Below are positions 58,068 through 64,000 of a DNA stretch of 64,000 bases, piece after piece. The stretch comes from Paractinoplanes pyxinae (GTDB lineage: Bacteria; Actinomycetota; Actinomycetes; Mycobacteriales; Micromonosporaceae). The translations under genes and the position numbers were made by a program. The stretch is from assembly GCF_026626335.1 (NCBI RefSeq), contig NZ_JAPNTZ010000010.1, positions 124,001 to 188,000 of the forward strand, given 5' to 3'. Each line of letters begins with the position of its first letter. Within the stretch, counting starts at the first letter, position 1. Under the pieces are notes generated by a model that saw only the letters and a list, made by a program, of their open reading frames with translations, did no database searches and was not told the DNA's origin.

Positions 58068-59569
58068 CGTCGCCCGTCCTCGCCGTTCGCGACGTCGAGA
58101 AGACGTACGCGAGCGGCACCCGGGCCCTGCGCGGCGTCTCGATGCGGGTGCTGCCGGGCACGGTGCACGGGCTGATCGGGGCCAACGGCGCCGGCAAGTC
58201 CACCCTCATCAAGATCCTGTCGGGCTGGCAGCAGGCCACCGCGGGCACGGTCGAGTGGAAGGGCGACCCGGTCGACTGGTCCCACCCCGGCCAGGCGCTC
58301 GAGGCGGGCATGGCCGCCGTCCACCAGCACACCCCGCTGGTCGACGCGATGACCGTGGTCGAGAACGTGTTCCTGGGCCGCCGCGAGACCAAGCGGTGGG
58401 ACGCGGCGGCCCGGCGCGCCGACCTGCTGGCCCTGTGTGAGCGGGTGGGCTACGAGCTCGACCCGGCCGAGCTGGTCTCCGAGCTGTCGGTGGGCGCGCG
58501 CCAGATGGTGGCGATCCTGCAGGCGCTGGCCCGCAACCCCGACGTCGTGCTGCTGGACGAGCCGACCGCGGCGCTGTCGCCGGCCGAGCGCGAGGTGCTG
58601 TTCCGCTCGGTGCGGCGGCTGCGCGACACCGGCACGACGTTCGTCTACACGTCGCACTTCCTGGACGAGGTGATGGCGCTGACCGACCACCTCACGGTGC
58701 TGCGGGACGGGCTCGTGGTGGTCGACTCGCCGACGGCCGACGTGACGGTCGAGAGCCTGGTGACCGCGATCGTCGGCAAGCGGCTGGCCCGGATGGAGTC
58801 CTCGGCTCCGGCGGCTCGTTCGCTGGGGCAGCCCGTTCTGAGCGTGCGCGAGCTTTCTTCCGCCGGACGTTTCGGGCCGGTCGACCTGACCATCCACGAG
58901 GGTGAGGTCGTCGGCCTGGCCGGCCTGCTCGGCAGCGGCCGCACCGAGCTGCTCGAGGCGATCTACCGGGCCGACCCGGCGTGCACCGGCGAGGTGCGGG
59001 TGGACGACCGGGCCGTCCGGCAGTCGCCGCGCGCCGCGGTCAAGGCCGGGCTGGCACTGGTTCCGGAGGACCGGGCCCGGCAGGGCTTCGTGCGCGACTG
59101 GGAGATCTGGCGCAACATCTCGCTGCCCTACCTGAGCGGCATGTCGTGGCGGCGTCTGCTGCCGCGCGCCGCGCGTGAGAAGGCGCTGGCCCAGCAGGCC
59201 GTCGACGACCTGGGCATCGTGTGCGGGTCGACCGAGTCGGCGGTGGGCGAGCTCTCCGGCGGCAACGCGCAGAAGGTCGTCTTCGCCAAATGGGTGTACG
59301 GGCCGGCCCGCGTGCTGCTTCTCGACGAGCCGTCGGCCGGGGTCGACGTGGGCGCCAAGGCCGACATCCTCCAGCTGGTGCGGCGGCTCGCCGACGACGG
59401 CCGGGGCGTGCTCATGGTCTCCAGCGAGTTCGAGGAGCTGCTCACCGCCTGCGACCGGATCCTGGTCATCCGGCGCGGCGAAATCGTCGCCGACCTGCGC
59501 GTCGCCGACACCGATCTGCACGAGGTCACGGCATTGGCCAGTGGTCTGAAGGAGGGGCAACCCGCATGA
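58061..59569 (+). CDS. CUT2-type ABC importer ATPase (RbsA-like)
   Basis: 502 aa, two ABC domains: Walker A GANGAGKST near residue 40 with Walker B VVLLDEPTAALSPAE near 162; domain 2 with the usual degenerate P-loop GLLGSGRTELLEA near 290, signature LSGGNAQKVVFAKWV near 398 and Walker B LLLDEPSAGVDVGAK. It powers the importer. ATG 58061 lies inside the end of the preceding gene; GTG 58064 is an alternative. The stop overlaps the permease start. Confidence 0.93.
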   Translation: MVTSPVLAVRDVEKTYASGTRALRGVSMRVLPGTVHGLIGANGAGKSTLIKILSGWQQATAGTVEWKGDPVDWSHPGQALEAGMAAVHQHTPLVDAMTVVENVFLGRRETKRWDAAARRADLLALCERVGYELDPAELVSELSVGARQMVAILQALARNPDVVLLDEPTAALSPAEREVLFRSVRRLRDTGTTFVYTSHFLDEVMALTDHLTVLRDGLVVVDSPTADVTVESLVTAIVGKRLARMESSAPAARSLGQPVLSVRELSSAGRFGPVDLTIHEGEVVGLAGLLGSGRTELLEAIYRADPACTGEVRVDDRAVRQSPRAAVKAGLALVPEDRARQGFVRDWEIWRNISLPYLSGMSWRRLLPRAAREKALAQQAVDDLGIVCGSTESAVGELSGGNAQKVVFAKWVYGPARVLLLDEPSAGVDVGAKADILQLVRRLADDGRGVLMVSSEFEELLTACDRILVIRRGEIVADLRVADTDLHEVTALASGLKEGQPA

Positions 59570-60789
59570 GTACCTCAACCGCCGACCACGGTTCGTGGCG
59601 GCGCTCGCTCGCGCCCCGCGCCGCCGGTGTCGTGTACGCGTTCATCGCGCTCGTCGCGATCCTCACGATCACCTCGGCCGCGCAGGGCCGGCCGAGCTAT
59701 CTGAGCAGCGTCAACCTGAGCAACATCCTCGACCAGTCGGCCCTGATCGCCATCCTGGCCATCTTCATGACGGTCGTACTGATCAGCGGCAATTTCGACC
59801 TGTCGGTGGCGTCCACGGCGGCGCTGGCCGGCACCGTCGCGCTGAAGACAATTGACTCGTACGGTCCGGTGGTCGCGCTCCTGGCCGCCCTCGTCACCGG
59901 CGCTCTCGTCGGCCTGATCAACGCCGTGCTCGTGCAGAAGCTCGGAGTCAACGCCTTCATCGTCACGCTCGGCACGCTCACCGCGGTGCGCGGCGTCGTG
60001 CAGGCGATCCTCGACGGCCAGAGCATCACGGCCACCGACACGACGCTGCTCGACATCGCGACCGCCCGCTGGACGCTGCCGATCGCCGCGGCCATCGTGA
60101 TCGGCGTGCTGCTGGTCGCCGGCGCTGTCCTCCTGATCCGTCGTGGCTCGTCGATCATGTCGACGGCCGGCCTGTGGTTCGCCGGCCTGGCGCTGATCCT
60201 GCTGGCCGTGTTCCGCCCGCTGATGCTGACGCAGACCGCGCCCGTGTGGATCATGCTGGTGCTGGCCGTCCTGGCGGCGCTGGTGCTGCGCTTCACGGTG
60301 GTCGGCCGCAACCTGTACGCGGTGGGCGGCAACCCCGAGGCGGCGCGGCTGTCCGGCATCGACGTCGACCGCTACAAGATGGTGGCGTTCGTGCTCAACG
60401 GCACGGTCGCGGCGATGGTGGGCGTGCTCTACGCCGGCCGGTTCAACTCGGTCGACCCGACGGTGCTGACCGGCGGCGAGCTCACCGTCATCGCGGCCGC
60501 CGTGCTGGGCGGCACGTCGCTGTTCGGCGGCTCGGGCTACGTGGCCAAGTCGGTGGTCGGCACGCTGATCCTGTTCACGTTGAGCAACGGCTTCAACGTG
60601 CTGAACATCGGCTCCAACTATCAGAACGTCGTCCAGGGCACCGTGCTCGTGGCCGCGGCGTCCCTCTACACGGCGACCAGCAAGCGCGAACGCAGCCGCT
60701 TCCGCCTGGCCCTGCGCCGCAACAAGGGCAGCGGCGGCGAACCGCCGGCCGCGAGCACCACCGAGAACAAAGAGTTAGTGCGGCACTGA
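59566..60789 (+). CDS. CUT2-type ABC importer permease (RbsC-like)
   Basis: 407 aa, ten to twelve transmembrane helices, BPD_transp_2 family: FMTVVLISGNFDLSVASTAA near residue 65, VGRNLYAVGGNPEAARLSGI near 247 and GGTSLFGGSGYVAKSVVGTL near 310. It is larger than the first locus' permease because of an extra helical pair in the middle (residues 165-235). AAGGAGGGG precedes the ATG. A terminator follows after the stop. Confidence 0.92.
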   Translation: MSTSTADHGSWRRSLAPRAAGVVYAFIALVAILTITSAAQGRPSYLSSVNLSNILDQSALIAILAIFMTVVLISGNFDLSVASTAALAGTVALKTIDSYGPVVALLAALVTGALVGLINAVLVQKLGVNAFIVTLGTLTAVRGVVQAILDGQSITATDTTLLDIATARWTLPIAAAIVIGVLLVAGAVLLIRRGSSIMSTAGLWFAGLALILLAVFRPLMLTQTAPVWIMLVLAVLAALVLRFTVVGRNLYAVGGNPEAARLSGIDVDRYKMVAFVLNGTVAAMVGVLYAGRFNSVDPTVLTGGELTVIAAAVLGGTSLFGGSGYVAKSVVGTLILFTLSNGFNVLNIGSNYQNVVQGTVLVAAASLYTATSKRERSRFRLALRRNKGSGGEPPAASTTENKELVRH

Positions 60790-60797
60790 CAGAGCAG

Positions 60798-60827
60798 AAG
60801 CCCGACGGCAACGGCGCCGTCGGGCTT
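60798..60827 (+). terminator. Intrinsic terminator of the lyase-CUT2 operon
   Basis: Stem AAGCCCGACGGC / GCCGTCGGGCTT, loop AACGGC, followed by CGTTTCTGTT. It lies 9 nt after the permease stop. Confidence 0.9.
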
Positions 60828-60914
60828 CGTTTCTGTTATCGGCTGCCGTGCGGCCGGTCTCCTAAGCCAGTGATCAAGCGCTTCCTCCGCGCCGTCCCTG
60901 GTCAGGAGCACTCC

Positions 60915-62129
60915 GTGTCGTATGCGACGAACAGCCGGCCCGAGCCGGTCAGCCCGCAGCCTCGTCACCGCCGTCCCCGGCGCGCCTTGGTGGCCGTCGG
61001 CGCCGGCCTTGCGGTGGCCGTGGTGGCGGTGACGGCCGGAGCGGTCGCCCTGGCCTACACAGGCGGCGAGTCGGCAGCCCCGGACCCGGCGGCGCCTGCG
61101 GCCGCGGCCGTTGCCGTCACCTCACGGCCGGCTGCCCAGACATCGGCCACTCCGTCCGTCCCTGTCCCGACGCCGTCGGCGAGCGCGTCGACGACAGTCA
61201 AGGCGGCGCCGAAGACGACGTCGCCCGCGCGCGAGGCGCCCAAGGCCGGCTGGATTCCCGTCGACCAGGCGGCGTGGCAGAAGCAAAGTGACGCGTACAA
61301 GGCCAGGAAGGTCGACCCTGCTCCGGGCAGCGTCGGCAACCTGCCGGAGTTCCGGGCCGACTGCACCTACAGCCACCGGAAAGCCGACGACCCGATCGTG
61401 CTTCCCGGGCTGCCGGGCGCGTCGCACATGCACTCGTTCGTCGGCAACAAGAAGCTCGACGCGTACACGACGGCCGGTGACCTCATGAAATTCACCGCCA
61501 GCACTTGCAAGCCGGCGCAGGACCACTCCGCCTACTGGGTGCCGACGCTCTACGACAACGCCACCGGCAAGCCGGTCGAGACCACGGGCTTCCGCGTCTA
61601 CTACCGCTCGCTGCGCGACAGCTCGGGCGACGTGATGCCGATGCCCAACGGCCTGCGCATGATCGCCGGCGACGCGAAGAAGAAGACCCCCACCCCGCGC
61701 GGCGCGCAAGGCCAGTTCTACTGCGCCTTCTACGGCCCCGGCGACCTCGACGGCGTCGCCCGCAGCGACAACGGCAACTGGCCGATCTGCGGCAAGGGCG
61801 CCACGTTCCACTTCATGCTGCAGTTCCCCGACTGCTGGGACGGCAAGCACCTCGACAGCCCCACCCACAAGGCGCACGTGGCCTTCGGCTCCGCCCGGTC
61901 CTGCCCGTCCAGCCACCCGGTCCGCATCCCCGCCATCACCTTCGACATCCAGTACGGCGTGACAGGCACGAAGGCCGGCTACTACCTCTCCTCCGACAAG
62001 GACGGCAAAAGCGCCTCCTCCATGCACGGCGACGCCTTCGTCATGTGGGACCCCGCCTTCATGGCCAAGCAGACCAAGAACTGCATCCTGAACCGCCGCA
62101 CCTGCGACAACAACGGCTACCTGAAGTAG
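60915..62129 (+). CDS. Secreted or membrane-anchored DUF1996 protein
   Basis: 404 aa from GTG 60915 (CAGGAG upstream). The basic N-terminus and one hydrophobic helix (ALVAVGAGLAVAVVAVTAGA, about 24-44) act as signal anchor. An Ala/Pro/Ser/Thr-rich linker of about 70 residues follows, then a DUF1996 domain: ADDPIVLPGLPGASHMHSFV near 155, WVPTLYDNATGKPVETTGFR near 195, TFHFMLQFPDCWDGKHLDSP near 305. Six or more Cys suggest disulfides. DUF1996 is widespread in fungi and actinomycetes, with suspected extracellular carbohydrate-related roles. It stands alone after a terminator. Confidence 0.88.
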   Translation: MSYATNSRPEPVSPQPRHRRPRRALVAVGAGLAVAVVAVTAGAVALAYTGGESAAPDPAAPAAAAVAVTSRPAAQTSATPSVPVPTPSASASTTVKAAPKTTSPAREAPKAGWIPVDQAAWQKQSDAYKARKVDPAPGSVGNLPEFRADCTYSHRKADDPIVLPGLPGASHMHSFVGNKKLDAYTTAGDLMKFTASTCKPAQDHSAYWVPTLYDNATGKPVETTGFRVYYRSLRDSSGDVMPMPNGLRMIAGDAKKKTPTPRGAQGQFYCAFYGPGDLDGVARSDNGNWPICGKGATFHFMLQFPDCWDGKHLDSPTHKAHVAFGSARSCPSSHPVRIPAITFDIQYGVTGTKAGYYLSSDKDGKSASSMHGDAFVMWDPAFMAKQTKNCILNRRTCDNNGYLK

Positions 62130-62229
62130 CGCTCCCTAGCATCGTTCAGTGGCGGCTGAGCTCTCGTTCCGGCGGCGAGACGATCGACATCTTCCGGGCC
62201 GGCGAGAGAGACCGGAAGGTGCATCTGGA

Positions 62230-62562
62230 ATGAACACCGACGCGATCGTGGACGAGCTTGTGGCCGAAGGGCTCGACGACTGGGTCCCCGTCGACACGGT
62301 GATCGGTGCCGCCCGGGAGGCGGCCGACGCGGCCGGGGTCGACTTCCGCGGGCTCACCGTCACGGTGCTCGAGCGACTGATCGTGGGCGGGCTGATGGTC
62401 GCGGGCGACATCGGTGAGGACGGCTTCGAGAGCTGGCCCGACCCGGCGCCCGAGATGGTGCGTAAGGTCGTGGCGCAGGTCGAGTCGTTCGACTGGACGC
62501 CGCTCGGCGGCGCGTGCTGGTTGGCCAACACGGCCGCCGGGGACGAGCGGGCCCGCGGCTAG
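62230..62562 (+). CDS. Small acidic protein of unknown function
   Basis: 110 aa, ATG 62230 after a weak CTGGA. Acidic, with a helix MNTDAIVDELVAEGLDDWVP, the strand FRGLTVTVLERLIVGGLMVA, and a C-terminal EMVRKVVAQVESFDWTPLGG. No domain recognised. It converges with and overlaps the dehydrogenase stop by 4 nt. Confidence 0.65.
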   Translation: MNTDAIVDELVAEGLDDWVPVDTVIGAAREAADAAGVDFRGLTVTVLERLIVGGLMVAGDIGEDGFESWPDPAPEMVRKVVAQVESFDWTPLGGACWLANTAAGDERARG

Positions 62563-63632
62563 AAGCGTTGCACCTCGCCGGATTCGAGGGAGGCGTAGCA
62601 GGCCTCGACCAGTTGCAGGGTGCGCAGGCCGTCGGCCGCGGTGGTGGGGGCGGGGGCCTCGCCGGCGACCTCGAGCATGAGGGCGCGCATCGGGCCGGCG
62701 AAGGCGTCGGGAATCCAGCGGGTGGTGACCGGGTAGGGCAGCCAGCCGTCGGTGGGCAGCACCTGGCTGTTGACCTCGACCGTGTCGGGGCGGCCGTGCG
62801 GGTAGTCGTAGAGCAGGCCGATCGTGCCGCGGATGGAGCCGTGCGAGCCGTCGATGCGGAACGTCGCCGACTGGTCGCCCGTGTGGTTCTCGTGGTTGAC
62901 CTTGACGAGGCCGCGGCGGCCGCCGTCGAAGGTCAGCGTGGTGAACGTACGGGTCTCGCCGGCCACGGCTTGACCGGGGCGCCGGCCGCCGGCGCAGTAG
63001 ACCGTCGACGGGTCGCCCATCAGCGCGCGCACCGTGTCGAAGTAGTGGATCGAGTGGTACATCAGGTCGAGCCGGGGCGACGTGACCAGCCAGTCCCACG
63101 CGGTGAAGTCGGTGTCGATGTCGACGTCCACCACGACCGCCGTGACCTCGCCAATCCAGCCCGCCTCGGCCATCGCCCGCGCCGCTGCCATGCCCTCGCC
63201 GTACCGCATCTGATGGTTGACCACCAGCGACCGGCCCGCGGCCTGGGCCGCCTTCACCAGCTCGGCGCCCAGCTCGGAATTCACCGCCAGCGGCTTCTGC
63301 GCCAGCACGTGCTTGCCCGCCGCCAGCGCCTGCCGCACGATGGCCGGCTGCGCCTCGGGCACCACGGCCACGTCGACGATCTCGACCGCGGGGTCGGCCA
63401 GCAGCTCGTCGAGCGTGTAGGTGCGCGGCAGGTCGAACTCCTGCCGCACTTTTTCGGCCCGGGCGCCGTCGAGGTCGCAGATGCCGGCGACGGTCAAACC
63501 CGCTTTCCGGTACGCCGGGAGGTGCGCGACCTGCGTGATGGCCCCGGCCCCGACGACACCGATCGTCTTGCGGGCGTGCACGGGGACGGTCAGATCACAG
63601 GCGGCGGCGATGGGCTGCAGCTGCTGGAGCAC
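62559..63632 (-). CDS. Gfo/Idh/MocA family oxidoreductase (second)
   Basis: 357 aa from GTG 63632 (GGAG upstream). Rossmann fold with TIGVVGAGAITQVAHLPAY near residue 23, the family lysine motif AQKPLAVNSELG near 110 and LVVNHQMRYGEGMAAARAMA. The C-terminal domain begins near LDLMYHSIHYFDTVRALMGD. It is only distantly similar to the protein at 34541. Divergent from a solute-binding protein, with an operator of the 55608 type between them, so it is probably the dehydrogenase of the same catabolic pathway. Confidence 0.9.
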   Translation of the reverse strand: MLQQLQPIAAACDLTVPVHARKTIGVVGAGAITQVAHLPAYRKAGLTVAGICDLDGARAEKVRQEFDLPRTYTLDELLADPAVEIVDVAVVPEAQPAIVRQALAAGKHVLAQKPLAVNSELGAELVKAAQAAGRSLVVNHQMRYGEGMAAARAMAEAGWIGEVTAVVVDVDIDTDFTAWDWLVTSPRLDLMYHSIHYFDTVRALMGDPSTVYCAGGRRPGQAVAGETRTFTTLTFDGGRRGLVKVNHENHTGDQSATFRIDGSHGSIRGTIGLLYDYPHGRPDTVEVNSQVLPTDGWLPYPVTTRWIPDAFAGPMRALMLEVAGEAPAPTTAADGLRTLQLVEACYASLESGEVQRF

Positions 63633-63698
63633 GATAATTCTCCACGTCGTCGTTTCGGGGCTGTTTCCCATATCACCATTGCGTGTAAGGTTAGTCAA

Positions 63699-63710
63699 TC
63701 GTTTGAACGG
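63699..63710. promoter_or_regulatory. Operator box 3: TCGTT-TG-AACGG
   Basis: Same palindrome as at 55608 and 55653 (reverse strand CCGTTCAAACGA). It sits in the 95-bp divergent region between the Gfo/Idh gene and the solute-binding gene. Confidence 0.72.
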
Positions 63711-63727
63711 CAGCGATGGAGGCAGGC

Positions 63728-64000
63728 ATGAACGACGGTCACCGGCTGGAAATCTTCGGCCGCGCCTTCGACGGTTTCGAGCGCAGCCTCACCGATCAGC
63801 TCGCCCAGCTGCCCGGGGTCGACGCCGGCTACCAGCTGCTCGAGATCGAGGACCTGCAGCGTGAGGTGGTCGAGGGCTCGCTGGCCACCGACGGCCGGGC
63901 CGACGTGCTGATGCTGATCACCGACTGGCTGCCGTCGCTCATCGAGTCCGGCAAGCTCCTGCCGATCGGCAATCCCGAGCCCGACGCCTGGGCCCCGGCG
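63728..64000 (+). CDS. Extracellular-type solute-binding protein, partial (runs off right edge)
   Basis: First 91 codons only. The sequence LEIFGRAFDGFERSLTDQLA and then GRADVLMLITDWLPSLIESG resemble bacterial type 1 (sugar-type) extracellular solute-binding proteins, with the familiar VDVLMLITDWL-like strand. Yet no signal peptide, lipobox or transmembrane segment is present at this start, so it may have a different start, act in the cytoplasm, or be non-exported. The gene is divergent from the Gfo/Idh dehydrogenase. The remainder is outside the window. Confidence 0.75.
   Translation, partial: MNDGHRLEIFGRAFDGFERSLTDQLAQLPGVDAGYQLLEIEDLQREVVEGSLATDGRADVLMLITDWLPSLIESGKLLPIGNPEPDAWAPA

Noticed and set aside
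62188..62220. CTTCCGG / CCGGAAG inverted repeat in front of the gene at 62230
   Set aside because: Short and without related copies; not enough to call an operator or riboswitch.
1..64000. CRISPR arrays, tRNA or rRNA genes, insertion sequences, phage genes
   Set aside because: None found: no spaced direct repeats, no cloverleaf-like sequences with conserved T-arm, no transposase or integrase motifs in any frame inspected.

Overview
The window is high-GC DNA (overall about 70% G+C by eye, with GTG starts, GTGA/ATGA gene overlaps and long open frames antisense to genes) and reads as a chromosomal segment of an actinobacterium. The mix of a WXG/EspC/YbaB secretion-type cluster, roadblock/LC7 plus DUF4388 genes, many ABC importers and a SmtB-Zur pair suggests a filamentous actinomycete, most likely Actinoplanes-like (Micromonosporaceae). 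The genus is an inference. No rRNA, tRNA, CRISPR array, insertion sequence or prophage was seen.

Layout. 1-4640 (minus): a YkoEDC-type ECF importer for thiamine or its pyrimidine precursor behind a clear TPP riboswitch, followed by a sensor kinase with an odd C-terminal tail and a truncated response regulator. 4706-6684: hydrolase and two membrane proteins. 6712-10054 (minus): a zinc operon znuA-znuC-znuB-smtB-zur behind a textbook Zur box; znuB seems to start at an AUC codon. 10068-18126: housekeeping (glyS, dusB) mixed with small unknowns, an Abi/HEPN-like gene, an MFS gene that looks frameshifted and a DUF2786 protein. 18191-21188 (minus): five genes of roadblock/LC7 and DUF4388 type with a duplicated pair, next to a 165-bp near-perfect palindrome. 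21472-29362 (plus): VOC protein, dgt, dnaG, a DrrAB-like ABC exporter and a BrkB-like protein.

29429-35728 (plus): a ROK repressor, a CUT2 sugar importer and a Gfo/Idh dehydrogenase, with an AT-rich operator in front. 35780-39502 (minus): a tightly overlapping five-gene operon of Ycf46-like AAA+ ATPase, DUF1257 (Ycf35 family), DUF2997, a membrane/helix-hairpin-helix protein and a NrdG-like 4Fe-4S radical SAM protein. I regard it as one of the two best candidates for an undescribed system. 39903-42801 (minus): an orphan RNase A-like polymorphic toxin, two tandem paralogous candidate immunity genes, then YbaB, EspC-like and WXG-like proteins. 43055-48046 (plus): three overlapping genes, a DUF559/Vsr-like nuclease, a double winged-helix protein and a giant two-P-loop HerA-type ATPase. 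This is the second candidate, probably a defence module.

48780-55143 (minus): a surface-glycan operon with two unusual fusions of a glycosyltransferase with a membrane domain. 55608-64000: a second CUT2 importer fronted by a fumarase/aspartase-superfamily lyase, and a divergent dehydrogenase/solute-binding pair. The two loci share a palindrome of the form YCGTTCAAACGR (three copies), so they probably form one regulon whose regulator lies outside the window.
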